Origin: Acanthococcus lagerstroemiae
Taxonomy: Eukaryota > Arthropoda > Insecta > Hemiptera > Eriococcidae
Reading direction: 5' to 3'
Length of the DNA: 64,000 bases
Assembly (NCBI GenBank): GCA_031841125.1
Contig: CM063112.1
Coordinates: forward strand, 19,246,603-19,310,602
Below are positions 1 through 11,552 of the stretch, one piece after another. The notes below the pieces were generated by a model that was not told where the DNA came from, made no database searches, and saw only the letters and a program-made list of their open reading frames with translations. Position 1 is the first letter of the stretch. Every line of letters begins with the position of its first letter. The translations under genes and the position numbers were made by a program.

Positions 1-1923
1 CCAGTAAAACCAACTGACAACCTCAAGCCTGAAGGTGAATTTGAAAAACCAAAGAAATCCGAATTTGTGCCCGCTGAACGACCAAAGCAAATCAAACCTA
101 GCGACAACCTGAAACCTGAAGGTGACTTTGAAAAACCGAAGAAATCTGAATTTGTACCAGCCGAACGTCCAAAGCAAATCAAACCTAGCGACAATCTGAA
201 ACCCGAAGGTGAATTCGAGAAGACAAAGAAACCCGAATTTGTTCCGGCCGAACGTCCAAAGCAAATCAAACCTTGCGATAACTTAAAACCAGAGGGAGAG
301 TTTGACAAACCAAAAAAATCCGAATTCGTTCCCGCAGAACGACCAAAGCAAATCAAACCTTGCGACAACCTCAAACCTGAGGGAGAGTTCGAAAAAACAA
401 AGAAACCCGAATTTGTACCCGCAGAACGACCCACACAAATCAAACCATCCGACAACCTCAAACCTGAAGGCGACTTCCAACGGCCGAAACCAACCAAATT
501 CGTCCCCGCCGAGCGACCCAAACAGGTCAAGCCTTCTGACAATCTGAAACCAGAAGGCGATTTCCAAACACCCAAGAAGCCCGGCTTTGTTCCCGCCGAA
601 CGGCCGAAGCCGATCAAACCCGACGACAACCTCCGACCTGAAGGCGAGTTCCAGCGACACAAACCCAGCGACTTTGTACCAGCTGAACGTCCCAAACCGA
701 TTAAACCTACCGACAACCTCAAACCAGAAGGCGATTTCCAAACGCCCAAGAAGCCCGGCTTTGTTCCTGCAGAACGGCCGAAACAAGTCAAACCCAGCGA
801 CAACCTAAAACCGGAAGGCGACTTTGAGAAGCCCAAGAAATCCGGCTTTGTGCCGGCCGAGCGACCTAAACAAGTGAAACCCGTCGACAATCTCAAACCA
901 GAAGGCGATTTCGACCGTCCCAAGTCCACAAAATTCGTACCAGCTGAACGCCCCAAACAAATCAAGCCCACCGACAACCTGAAAACCGAAGGTGAATTCC
1001 ACAAGACCACCAAAACCGAGTTTGTTGCCGTTGAACGACCCAAACCAATCAAGCCCACTGATAACCTAAAACCAGAAGGCGAGATGGTCAAACCAGTTCC
1101 AAAAGAGCACGTGACCGCCGAACGACGCACCATTATCAAGCACTCTGACAACCTACGTATGGAGGGCGAGTTCACCAAACGCACCAAGGTGGACACGGTG
1201 GTGGCCGTACCTGACAAACCTAAACCGATTAAACCGACCGACAATCTCCGCATTGAGGGCGAATTCACCAAACGAACCACTGTTCAAACCGCGTCGGTTG
1301 TTGAAAAATCCAAACCAGTCAAACCGGTTGACAATCTGCGCGTTGAAGGAGAGTTCCACAAACGGGAAGTGGTTGTGCAGAAAACGCATGCCGAACGCCG
1401 CACCGCCATCAGGCATACAGACAACCTGAAGGTCGAGGGCACATTTGAATCGCGTACCCGAGACGAGGTTGCTCCAGTCGTTGAGCGCGCTCCAGCCGTG
1501 AAGCCGAAAGACAATCTGCGCGTCGAAGGCGAGTTCGTCAAACGCCAGGTCATTGAGAACGTGCACGTGCACACTGAACGCGCTCAAGTGGTGAAGCACC
1601 AAGACAACTTGAAAGTCGAGGGCCAGTTCGAAGGCCGTCGAAAGGCCGAGTACATGTTCATCTCGGCCGAGCGTACGCCCCCGAAGAAGCCGCAGAGTAC
1701 CCTGAAGCCAGAGGGGCCGATGATGATCGAGCCCAAAAAAGACGTGGTGCCGCTGTTCGAACGAGCGCCGGCGATAAGGCCCAAGGACAACCTGCGCATG
1801 GAGGGCGAGTTCGTCAAACGCACTGTCCAAACGGTGGGCACAACCGAGCGGACGCAGATCATCAAGCAGCAAGACAATCTGCATGTGTTCGGCAAAACCG
1901 AAGCCAAAGTTGTGAAGGAGGAA
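1..1923 (+). repeat. Coding 87-bp tandem repeat array (29-residue units)
   Basis: About 22 units are visible. Units 1-12 (starting at 70 and every 87 bp to 1114) are exactly 29 residues and close at DNA level; later units drift to 29-31 residues, swap PAERPK for AERR, VVER or TTER, and become more divergent. The unit near 1668-1757 has lost the DNL core (QSTL). Units 1-4 alternate two tail types (KPKKSEFV and KTKKPEFV), suggesting recent two-unit (174-bp) duplication. Units 3 and 4 share a Ser-to-Cys change before DNL. Confidence 0.9.
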
Positions 1924-2628
1924 TCGACCAGGGCACAGGAAGTGCGAAACGCCAACGTCACCAACGAGAATCGGTACAACACGATCACGCTGAGGGACCA
2001 CAGACAGAGCCAGCAGATGAAAGAGAGCGTGCAGACGCAGGCGGTACGCCGGCAAGTACAAGAGACCCATCGAGTCGAGAGCAAGCACGTGGAGGCCAAG
2101 CATATCGGCATCACGTCTTTGGATCGCCGCATTTTGGAAACGAACGCCATCAACTCGCAGAACGAGAGAAAAGTCTTGAACGAAGTGAATAAGATCGTCG
2201 ACACCAGACAGACGCCGGTGATCCGCAGCTACGAGACCAGTGAACGGCACATCGGCACTCACGAAACCAATCAGATGAAGAGCGAAGAGCTGAGGCGCAC
2301 GCATAACCAACAAACGCACAACTCGCGCGAGCTGAGAAAGTCGCTGGAAGCGCTAAGCGCTCCTCAAGAACCTCGCAGTACGTATAACATGAAGTCGGTG
2401 CAGAGTTCCGCGGTCAGCCGATCCGTTTTCGACGGTCAGAACCAGAGTACGGACGTGAGGAGTTCCACTGTGAATAGGTCAGTGATCGATGGCCAAGTCA
2501 GCGGCAGTTCTCAAGAGTTCAGAAGCTCGACCGTTGGTCGGCCTGTCGGAGAGCACAGAACGCATGAGGTTCAAAGCAGCGTTAATCAGACCGTCAACGG
2601 TGGAGGTCCTCATCAGAGACATTCTCAA
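1..2628 (+). CDS. Large repeat protein, internal exon (5' end outside window)
   Basis: The frame is open from base 1, so the exon starts before the window; the GTG at 67 is an internal valine, not a start. It encodes 876 residues. Residues 1 to about 640 are tandem 29-residue units of the type ERPKxIKPxDNLKPEGEF, rich in Lys, Pro and Glu with an invariant-looking DNL..EG core. The rest is a low-complexity Ser/Gln/Arg/Thr tail (many SSTV, RSV, ETH). There are no membrane segments or cysteine-rich domains. The exon ends in phase 0 at a consensus donor (CAA then gtgagt at 2629) and joins 7786 in frame. The layout recalls microtubule-stabilising repeat proteins (MAP6/SAXO type) or other filament-binding scaffolds, but I do not recognise the family with certainty and assign no function. 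Sure of: gene, strand, exon end. Unsure of: name and N-terminus. Confidence 0.85.
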
Positions 2629-3039
2629 GTGAGTATCTTTTTTTATTTGGTTACGGAGGGGGTGTTGGATTCCTGACAGTTATTACATTAACTGTGTAGC
2701 AGCCCGGTACAAAATGTTTGATTTAGAATCCACACAATTAGGGCTTGAGAATGGAGTAGTGTGGTGTAGTACATGAGAGTTTATTTGATATCAAAGTACA
2801 AACTGTAAATAAGGGCAGGGGAGGCTTGAGGAGAATACTGACAATACTGGTTACTTGACCAACCTTCAGTGAAGATTTAGATGAAATATATACCCTAGAG
2901 TAAGCCTGAAAAATGCCATCCCCCAATCAAAAAGAACATTTTCTTCATTCTCTGTCTTTCTGTTTTCTTTTTCCAGCTCGTTTTTAGGTTTCCCATCTCC
3001 ACAGCTCTCGAAGCGTCTCCATTTTTGTCCTTAATGTAA

Positions 3040-4880
3040 ATCCAGTGCAAGGCTTATAATTTGTCTAAACATATTCAAGATTTTCTCAATTTTTTCAAAC
3101 TCTTTATAGTTCTACCCTACCATTCTTGAAAAGCTCTTCGAGGTTTGATCGAAACAACTGAAGATTCGTTCATACTTCTTTAACATTTCACAACTCATCA
3201 AAACCGATTTAAGCTTTTTCCAGGGCTGTATGAGACTTAGAACTCTTTCTGACCTATTTAAGATTTTGTGTTTTTCACATGTGTAGAATAGCTAAAATTT
3301 TTCGAGAGATCTTTATGACCCTATGAGCTTCTTCTGCATTTGTTTTCTGTTCGTTCAAACCTGCATGAGCTTCATCAAAAACTCCCCTGACTCGTTCAAG
3401 ACTCTGAATTGATCAAGTCCTTTTCAGAAGAAACTATCACAGACACGAGTAAGTTCGGGAATGTAATGTGGAGAAAAGGGAGAGGAAGGGGGGAAATGTT
3501 GTCTTGACAATTTTTCTTGTATTTGGTCTGAAATTCTGAAATTTTATTCGAATTTTAACTTCACAAGGCAAAGAAAAAGTTACTTGCAAACTGACAACAA
3601 GCTCTACATTTTATTTTTCTTCTTGTCTCTCAGGAAGGGAGATGTATCCCCATGCACCCTCTTATTCACATACTACTAAGTAAGTTCAGAATTTTAAGCG
3701 ATCAATCGGTTTTGTATAAGACATTTTCAGGCAAAATATATTGTAAGGCTGTTTCCACCTTGCTTAAGACCCTTTAAGATTCTTCAAGATTTTTACGATT
3801 TCTTGAGATTCTTGAAGACCTATTTAAGAATCTTACAAACTTTTAAAAATGCTTCAAGACTTTTCCAAACATATTTTAGACTCTCCCACACTCTTATAAA
3901 CTTATTTATGACTTTTCAAGCCCTTCAGACTTATGTAATACTCAAGTCTGAGATATCATGGTAAGGCTCTGCTTGATAGATTTCTTTGGAATTCTTCACA
4001 ATTCTTTTAGACTTCTTTAAGATGTACAAAGGCCGAGACTTTTTTGAACTCGTTGGACCTTTCAAGATATTTTTGGAGGTTTCTAAAGCCAGTGGTGGAT
4101 CTAAAAATTTTCCCAGGGGGTGTTTTGAAAATGAAACTTTTTCCACCTCCGCCCCCTAAGAAACCAGGATGTATTTCTCAGTTGATTTTTGATCAATTTT
4201 GAAGTCCACACAGAACAACAGCACTGCAGGTGTACACGTTCACTACATTTTTAGTTATACAATGTGCTTTTACAGTGTTTTTTTTTTACTTCTCCGGTCC
4301 GAAGGGGTGTCCGACCCCCCCCCCCCCCCTCTAGATCCGCAACTGTCTAAAGCATTTTAAGACGCTTTCTGATATGTTCATGACTATAAAATTTATTAAT
4401 ATTATTTCGGGCTTACTTACAGCTCCTGAAGATTTTCATAAAATATTTTAAATTCTTATAAATTTTGTAAAACCTTTTCAGTCTTGTTTAAGACTTCTTA
4501 AGATTTCACCAAACTTGTTTAGAATCATTGCGGGCTTGATTATACTCAAGACCTTTCCGGACTTGTCAGACTCTCTTGAGCTGAAGATCTTGCAAGACTC
4601 TTTAGAATTATTCAGAATCCTCCAAGGATTCTTCAGGGTTTGCTAAGACTGATACTAATTTAAGCTTCTTTAATCTTTTAAAGACTCACTCAAGAATTTT
4701 TCGGGGTCAAAACTTTTCAAGACGCTTTTAGATGTATTCAGGATTCATAGAATTCTTTATGGACATTCCAGACCTCCTTGTAGGCTCTTGAAGATTTTCA
4801 TTAAATTTCTCCAGGTTTCTTTGATACTTTCAAGACTCTTGAAAATCCTGCCAAACCTTGTTAAGACTTTAAACTCTTCA
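3040..4880. repeat. Degenerate short interspersed motif field (TTCAAGACT type)
   Basis: Dozens of diverged copies of a roughly 10-20 bp motif such as TTCAAGACTTTTTAAGA recur irregularly. The reverse-complement form (AGTCTTGAA) fills 17.93-18.69 kb and, more diverged, 19.79-20.49 kb. There is no fixed period, so it looks like an old decayed minisatellite. Confidence 0.6.
4090..4345. mobile_element. hAT-type miniature element (256 bp)
   Basis: The ends are CAGTGGTGGATCTA and its imperfect inverse (CAGTTGCGGATCTAGAGG read from the right). It is flanked by a perfect 8-bp duplication TCTAAAGC (4082-4089 and 4346-4353). An 8-bp duplication with CAG..CTG ends is typical of hAT elements. There is no coding capacity, and a long C tract lies close to the right end. 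Confidence 0.88.
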
Positions 4881-4917
4881 AGGTCAATTCTACGTGTTTC
4901 TCGATGAAATTCATTGT

Positions 4918-5253
4918 CATGAAATTACCGATGGAGGGCGGGGCCACTTACCCCCCCCCCCACCCGGTAGGAATTTTTCACTCAGCAGTTGGGAAATTTT
5001 ACCATTTCAGTCAGGAACAAAAATAAGCGGGAGGGGGGCACGGAAGCCTCCACCGGAGTTGGGAAGGAGTTAGGGAATTTTAGTAGATGGATCAAAAGTT
5101 GAAAGAATCCAACAAGTCAAAAAGTTTTAGGTTTTTTTTTTTAAGTCAATACAAAAAAATGCTGATCCTACTTGCGAATTTTGATTTGAGTCAGTTAAGA
5201 ATTTCAAAATGTCCCCCCTCCCCAGAAGAAATTCTTCGTTCGCTACGTCCTTA
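4918..5253. mobile_element. Diverged copy of the CAGGGACGTACC hAT-type family
   Basis: The interior aligns by eye along its length with the well-preserved copy at 23034-23292 (shared blocks around 'cactcagcagttggga' and 'atcaaaagttg'). Both termini are eroded. The flanking 8-mers TTCATTGT and TTCACTGA match at 6 of 8 positions, consistent with an old duplication. Confidence 0.6.
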
Positions 5254-6225
5254 TTCACTGATACGCTTTTGAACGTGCTTTTGAAAACCATTTATTATTG
5301 AGTACGATGTAGCGAATTTCAGAACTGAGTAAGTCGCTTATACGACAGACAGCCTTAAGCGCCATCACAATCAAAAGGCAGAGTATGAATAAGCTCCATT
5401 AGGACTCAGATAAATTTCGATGATTCTCCGCTTAAGAGTCCTATCAGCTGAATGTCTCTACGGGTGACTTTATATGTTATCAGCTGGAGTAGTTTTTGTA
5501 GAGGGAGAGGAGAGGTATGAGGGGTTTCGAATAACAGAGACTCATGTTCTTATGCCTTGTGACAGTATGTCTTATTTTAGATGCAATGTTGTCTTAGTAA
5601 GAAGAGAGAGAGAGAGCGGAGGGAAAGATCAATTTTATAGTACCGAAAAGAGAGTATGTCCTGTATTCATATCTCATCATTTGGAGTTTTTTTTCTTGGT
5701 TGGGAGGGGGGTCAGGCTTAGTGTACTTATAGAGAGAAAAGGGTGGTCTAAATAATCGACACGTTGGAATCTTTTTTTTTTTTTTTTTTATTATTTATTT
5801 TTTAATTTTTACGTTAATCTGCCTTATGAAGCAATAAAAGGTAATTTTGAATATTAGCGAGATCACGGGATCTAGAAAAATGCCCAGAGGCAGAGACTTA
5901 GCTAATCACAGTACAGAGATAATTAAATAAATAATAACAATAAATATAAACAAGCAAAAAGAAAGATAAACAAAGTAATAACAAATAAGGGGGGGGGGTA
6001 ATATAAAGAAGAAAAAAAAAGGGCACTCCTCTAAGCGTAAAAAAGAAAGTTAAACTCGCGGAACAGTAATAACAAAACAAAAACAAAACAGACAAAACAG
6101 TGAAGTAATAGAGAAATTGTAACTCAAAAAAATAGGGAAAATTAGAAAAAAATAAAATTTATAAAAATCGTGTGAGTTGATTGAATAGCAGTAAAATTAG
6201 AGAATAATCGACATAGATAAGGCTA

Positions 6226-6811
6226 AGGGTGCCGATTATCGACCAGTTCCTAATATCGACCAGCGCGAGATCTCAGCTGTAATTTGCACTACCTAGCGAG
6301 AACTTTTTTTTCATATTCCTTTTTCACAGAAAAAAAGAATGAGGCCAGAATGAGAAAATTAAAAAAAAAACATTTTTGATGAAGTGAAAACTTTTTTCAC
6401 GTTCTATTTCGAAAATTTCTAGACATGTGAACGTTTGTATTTATTTTATGAATTGAGTGTTATTTAAATGTACTTAATAAGATTCGAAGCATAAAGAAGG
6501 CAAGTTCAGAAATTTTCAAAATGAATCTTTATTTTATAGAGCTACCTAACATCGACCACCTCTGGTAATGTTATTTTTGTATTTTGGGAGGTGGTCGATA
6601 TTAGAAACCAAAAAGTTGCGACCCTCATTTTTTAGACGCTTTGGAAAAAAATTAATAAAAAAATGTTTAAAATTATTGGGCGCCTTTGGGGCTTTGGAAT
6701 ATGGCAGGGTAAGGTTTGACGTGTGTTTTAAGCCTACTTTTCATACTTCTACCCTCAAAATTCTCGACTAGTAATGAAAAACAAAAAAGTGGTCGATAAT
6801 CGGTATACCCT
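6226..6811. mobile_element. Inverted-repeat element with repeated ATCGACCA motifs
   Basis: The termini are AGGGTGCCGATTATCGACCA on the left and, inverted, AGGGTATACCGATTATCGACC on the right. The octamer ATCGACCA recurs inside near both ends (about 6254, 6551, 6590 inverted), the pattern expected of subterminal transposase-binding sites. Flanking dinucleotides are TA and CA, so the duplication is unclear. No transposase is visible; superfamily unknown. Confidence 0.6.
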
Positions 6812-7785
6812 CACGAGCTTGATTTGTCGCTTAGCTTACTCTACTAGTTATGTAGTGACGCTCATGATGTCTGCAACAGCCTCATAATCGGTGGTAGTGC
6901 ACCCCCAAACCATATTCTCCATCGGCAAACGCGGAAAATTTACGTAATCATTCGGCAAGTAAAAGACTTTTGTTGCGCACTATACTCGGTGAAATCATCA
7001 GATTTCGGATTCTGAGTAGGCAAACTTGAGCCATATTGGGTCTGTGCTCCTCCCTTTCCGCAAGAATGGTCTCACTATGTCCCCAACTCTCTCTCATATA
7101 TGCGACAAATATTCGAACATTTTTCAAAATACTCTTAGCATGATATAAATGCTTTCATGGTATCCCCGTGCTCATTGAGGCTCCTTGAAGGCAATTTCGG
7201 ATTTCTATAAAACATTTTAAGGATTTTTAAAATTTATTGCAATGTTTAGAGATTCTCCGGTACATCCCCAGACATATGTAAAACCTAAATAAATTAATTT
7301 TACGTTTTTATTTCAACTGTGTGAAACCTTAAAGTAATCACTGCACTTTGATATTTCCTCACGTTAGATTTTGAGAATGAAGTGTTTAAACTTGTCATAC
7401 ATCATTCAGGCATGACCTTCAGGTGGTGTACAATCTACTCCGCCAAAATTACTAAATGATCGCTTATCAATTCAGTGATTTAAGTTTCCTACGGCGTTTA
7501 CCAGTTGTAGCACATAACCTCAGTTTGAACCCACTATGTTATCACTGGTAATGCTGAACATTGTCCTCCGTTTGTCGAATGTCGAAATGTCTCACTTAAC
7601 GCAAAATTGCCTCATATGAGACTCGCTTCTGCATACTGCCGCTCTGTAACCTACATCTCTAATACCGCTTACATTTTGTCAAAGGATTCCTCCCTAAGCT
7701 CGGAGCATTTTACATAACCCGGCGGTAAAATCTACCATAGTTTCTCTTTCGCATCACTGTTCTACATCCAACCTTTCTCTTCCAG

Positions 7786-8673
7786 GTCTCGTCAACTGAG
7801 CACTCATCCATCAATCGCTCATCGATGGAAAGTCAGTCCCAAACGTCCAGCACGAGGACCGCTCAACACGTGATTCCAGCCCGCCCGGTCATGGAACGTC
7901 AAATCACGCAGACTTTGGACGAATCACATTCCAGAACCGCTCAGAGCTCTTCGCACATTTCCTCGGACAGCCAGGTTCGCGAGCACCGCACCAGCACCTT
8001 TTCCAAATCAAACACCAGCGATCGTCTTCCCGGTAGTCTCATCGACACGAAGACGTCGATCTACGTTTCTGACAGGTCGAACGAGAACGCCGCGTCCGCG
8101 GGTCATCACCGCAAGAACTTGATCAGCTCGACCAACGAGGACGTCAGAGACTCGGTTCTGCATCGCAAAGGCGTCGTCTCTGTGCCCGAGCCGATACCGC
8201 ATTCGATATCGACGACGGCGGCCGTCCAGCGCAAGGCCATCCAAAACATCGACGGTCAGTTCAGCTCCCAGCAGACCCACGACCGCAAAAGCCTGAGTTC
8301 TATGCACCGGCAGGGTGTGACCGAGAACTACGCGCACAGCACCCACACGTACAGCAAAAAAAGAGGCGACAATTTACTGGTCGGTATGTCCGGTCATTTC
8401 GCCGCCGAATCCGAATCGAAAAGCTACGGAAATTTCGCCGAAACTCACAAAGTGGTCGCGAAGACCTACAACGCCTCGCAAATCAGCTTCGGCGCCGATA
8501 TGTCCAGCAAAAGCACGCACTCGTCGTATCGAAAGGAGTTCACACCTCGGGTCACCGGCCCCTGTCCAGCCGCCGAAATAGTTACCAGTGAAACACCGAC
8601 CACTTTCAAGCATACACGAGATACCAAGTCTCATAAGTTTTACAAAACTACGACTAGTAGTTCTCATAAATGA
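7786..8673 (+). CDS. Large repeat protein, last exon
   Basis: The acceptor CTTCCAG at 7785 opens a phase-0 exon of 295 codons ending in TGA at 8671-8673; 13 in-frame codons precede the first ATG at 7825, so that ATG is internal. Composition (Ser, Thr, His, Arg) continues the tail of the previous exon, with short RTAQ, RSSH and HRK motifs. The C-terminus is more ordered: a block with SYRKEFTPR, then GPCPAAE, then FKHTRDTKSHKFYK. This looks like a conserved end module rather than low complexity. No catalytic motif, signal peptide or membrane segment is seen. With 1-2628 it gives an 1171-residue C-terminal part of the protein. Confidence 0.85.
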   Translation, partial: VSSTEHSSINRSSMESQSQTSSTRTAQHVIPARPVMERQITQTLDESHSRTAQSSSHISSDSQVREHRTSTFSKSNTSDRLPGSLIDTKTSIYVSDRSNENAASAGHHRKNLISSTNEDVRDSVLHRKGVVSVPEPIPHSISTTAAVQRKAIQNIDGQFSSQQTHDRKSLSSMHRQGVTENYAHSTHTYSKKRGDNLLVGMSGHFAAESESKSYGNFAETHKVVAKTYNASQISFGADMSSKSTHSSYRKEFTPRVTGPCPAAEIVTSETPTTFKHTRDTKSHKFYKTTTSSSHK

Positions 8674-9143
8674 GCTTTTGTGTGATTTACATTCGGGATA
8701 TCTGTAATTGGTGGGGAAAAGCCTGAATCTTATGTTGTGTCGTATTTCTTTCTAGAAGTTATAAAATGTGAGAGGAGTTGACGTGCTGCTCAGTTTTAGG
8801 AAGCAGGAGTTATAGAGTCCTAGAAAATGTAATATACGCAAACTATTCCTGATAAATGTGATAATGTTGAAGATTTTAATTACTCGCAGTTTATGTTTAG
8901 GGTAATTTATAGTTTCGTCACTAACGAACCAAACATTTAATACAAAATAACGTTATTCATAAGTACGTACCTACCATACGGTTTTTATTTATTGTTATCG
9001 CGACAGTATTTTTCATTAACGTGTTTTAAATTTGAAACGTTTTCTTTCTTACATAACTTTACCTCGAAGTTATTTAATTACCTTTATACGTGTATATTAT
9101 TATATTAAAAAAAAAAGTAACAACATTTTTTATAAATCATCGA

Positions 9144-9218
9144 AATAAAATATTTTATAAAAATATTGCGTTCATTTATAACTTCATTAGATGTTTCGAG
9201 GAAAGCAGATCAAATAAA
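9144..9218 (+). terminator. Poly(A) signals of the repeat-protein gene
   Basis: There are AATAAA hexamers at 9144-9149 and 9213-9218 in AT-rich DNA 470-545 bp after the stop codon. The intervening 8674-9143 is therefore the probable 3' UTR. Confidence 0.55.
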
Positions 9219-9339
9219 AAGTTCCATCATTTATGATTTCTAGAACAGAAAAAAAAGAGAAAAAAACCTGTGAGCTAGCTTCCTCACATATGGACCTAAA
9301 AATTACTTTCTTTCTTAAACTCGACAAGGTCGCGAAATC

Positions 9340-10230
9340 CATTTTCCGAAGGTCGTTTCACACTTTTCTTTACCTCTTCAGACTCCATAGGAGGATAATT
9401 TTCAATTATTTCAATGTTGTTTCAAAAATTCCACTTTTATTTAGGTACCTATGTCTGAATAAGGGTTTTTAGACTTAATAAGTTCATTTTTGTAGTTTTC
9501 CTTTTCTCCTTACCCTTCGGGCTCTTACAGGATGATGATTTTTGAATATTCTAATTTCCACGTTTTTTATGTCTGAATCAGGTGCTTCTGGGTCGCTGAA
9601 TTCATCTCCAGGATTCTTTCTCCATTTCTCCAACCCTTGACGTCCATCAATTCGAAATAAATCGAGTTATTTTATTCCTGGATTCCATCATATGGTTTTT
9701 TAATCGTAGCCCTGCGACATTGGACGTCATATTGGATGTGACCTTCTCTTTTCATACAACTATGCAACACGAATAGAACAGTAGACTCGAGATTCAACAC
9801 TATTTCTGCACGTGCGCTTATCAGGACCTATAAACTCCTGCACTGCATCAGTAGCAGGACATAGTTAACATCGATTATCAGTCAGTCGAGTGAGCGCAAA
9901 AGACATTGGAACATCAACCCCCTGTGAAGCACAACGGGTAAAGAAAAGAGGAAAGACTCCAATAATGATCTCAGTAACCCAGTAAATCCTTATTCAGACA
10001 TAAAGAATGTAGGAATTGGAATCATTTAAGATCAGTCCCTGTGGAGCGAAGAACTCCAGAAATGAACTCAGCGACTCAGAAACCCTTATTCAAACATAAA
10101 GAAAGTGAACATTGAAACAAAATTGAAATAATTGAAAACCATTCCAATCCTTCCGTGGAACCCGAAAAAGGAGGAGAAAGGAGAAGAGGATCCCAAGAAT
10201 TGATTCAGCAACTCTAAAAACCCAACCTAT
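9340..10230. repeat. Foldback element built of roughly 110-120 bp units
   Basis: The left half (about 9390-9640) and right half (about 9900-10230) are inverted copies. For example 'attttcaattatttcaatg' at about 9400 pairs with the 'aattgaaataattgaaaa' region near 10120, and 'tgtctgaataaggg' pairs with 'cttattcagacataaa'. Each arm repeats its own unit two or three times, each containing the (T)ATGT(C/T)TGAATAAGG motif. The central 9650-9900 is unique and somewhat CpG-richer. Confidence 0.6.
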
Positions 10231-10295
10231 TTGGAAAAAAAAAAAGAAAAAAAGGTTTAATAGAGAAGGGGGCTCACCTTCGACAGAAATGTCCA

Positions 10296-11050
10296 AATAC
10301 ATATGTGTGTTGAACCTATTGTATAAATATAAATAGGTTTGTATTTGAATTTACATATTTGAATATGTATTTCAAATAGGTGGAGCAAACCATTCAAATA
10401 TAGGTATTTGTATTTCAAATAGGTCTCGTTTTTAAGACCTAAATTAAATAGGGTTTCAAATAGTTTTATAGTTTTTTTCCCCTCCCCTTCTTCCTTAGAA
10501 TAGGAAAATCATGTAAAGTTAATTATCTGTAAAATTGAGGTTTCATAATATATTTTTGGTCCTTTTTTAAATGTCTATAATTTTATTAATATAGATGAGT
10601 GTTGTTATATTGTTAATGGTTCATGATTATAGTGATTGCGGGACAAAGAAAACTATTTCAGAACCATTATTTCAATAGGTTAAGTTTTAAATAGGTTTTG
10701 CCATTGAAAATCTATTTAAATATTAAATATAAAGTACAATCGAAATACTATCCAAATACATATTTGACCTATTTTTATACTTGAAAGTCAAACAGTGTGA
10801 ACATCTTTGAAACTAAAATTCCAAAAATCAATTATAATTTCCATAAGAACTCAAACCCCTGAGGTATATGAGTTACTCTCTACCGGTTTCACTCAAACTT
10901 CGCAGAATATTTTTATTTTTTTTTTAATACTTTGAATCCCTTTGAGAGGTATGTCAACTAAAAATAAAGGCGTTAATTTCTTTAATTTTTTTTTTTTTTT
11001 TTGGGGGGGGGGGGTACAAAAATTATAGAAGTTTGATCGGAGGACAAGCC
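10296..11050. other. AT-rich DNA with recurring CAAATAGGT motif
   Basis: No gene is seen. The motif (T)CAAATAGGT and its inverse recur at least eight times in 10330-10780. A G-tract follows a T-tract at about 10985-11015. It may be a decayed element whose ends I could not fix. Confidence 0.4.
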
Positions 11051-11552
11051 AAATAAAGCAACTGAACCTGTAGATATCAAAAATGAATCTTCAAAATTCC
11101 TGGAAGTCTCGTCTCCTTGAATAATTTTTCAATTCCCCCCTTGTATTTGGAGGAGAGTACTATAATACTGCGCCTCCCCATTTAATGGGTACAGGTACCA
11201 TAGCCCTTGTTCAACCCTGAGATTCAAAGATGACTTAAAATCCTGGAATCTCGTCTCCGAAAATTTTCAACTGTATGGAGGAAGACTCTGATCCTGCGCC
11301 CTCCCATTTTAATGGTCAGTTACCAATCCTTGTCAACATGGGTTCGAAGAACTCCACAAAGTCTATAAAATGAACTACCAGATCAGACACCGCAAGAAAA
11401 TGGGCCAGACAGGGGAAAAAAATTGGATCGAGTTTTGTGGAACCACGAATCGACCTCTAACAAGCGCAGAACGCTGGACCTTGTGAGCAAAAGAGTGCAT
11501 GTAGGTGGAAAATAGGGTCTGAAAGTAAAATGATCACCTTCGATTCTCAGTA

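Larger units (their letters stand above)
2629..7785 (+). other. Intron of the repeat-protein gene (5157 bp)
   Basis: It is bounded by donor GTGAGT at 2629 and a pyrimidine-rich acceptor ending TTCCAG at 7785; both flanking exons are in phase 0. It contains no credible exon: the short frames inside it are low-complexity. Its contents are a field of degenerate short repeats (about 3040-4880), two hAT-type miniature elements (4090-4345, 4918-5253), a pyrimidine/purine-rich AT stretch (5750-6180) and an inverted-repeat element (6226-6811). I see nothing distinctive in 6812-7770. Confidence 0.85.

Noticed and set aside
67..69. GTG as a possible start codon of the repeat protein
   Set aside because: The frame is open and repetitive from base 1, and eukaryotic genes rarely use GTG; it is the valine ending a repeat unit.
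283..2319. Long minus-strand and other-frame open frames across the repeat exon
   Set aside because: They are antisense or frame-shifted shadows of the 87-bp repeat array; stops are avoided because the coding strand is repetitive.
7825..7827. ATG as start of an independent gene
   Set aside because: The frame extends upstream to an acceptor in matching phase with the exon ending at 2628, and composition is continuous.
8008..8667. Minus-strand frames over the last exon of the repeat protein
   Set aside because: Antisense shadows of a GC-richer coding exon with no family resemblance.
9825..9880. TATAAA followed by TCAGTC as a promoter between the foldback arms
   Set aside because: No exon or donor follows, and the signals lie inside a repeat; chance is likely.
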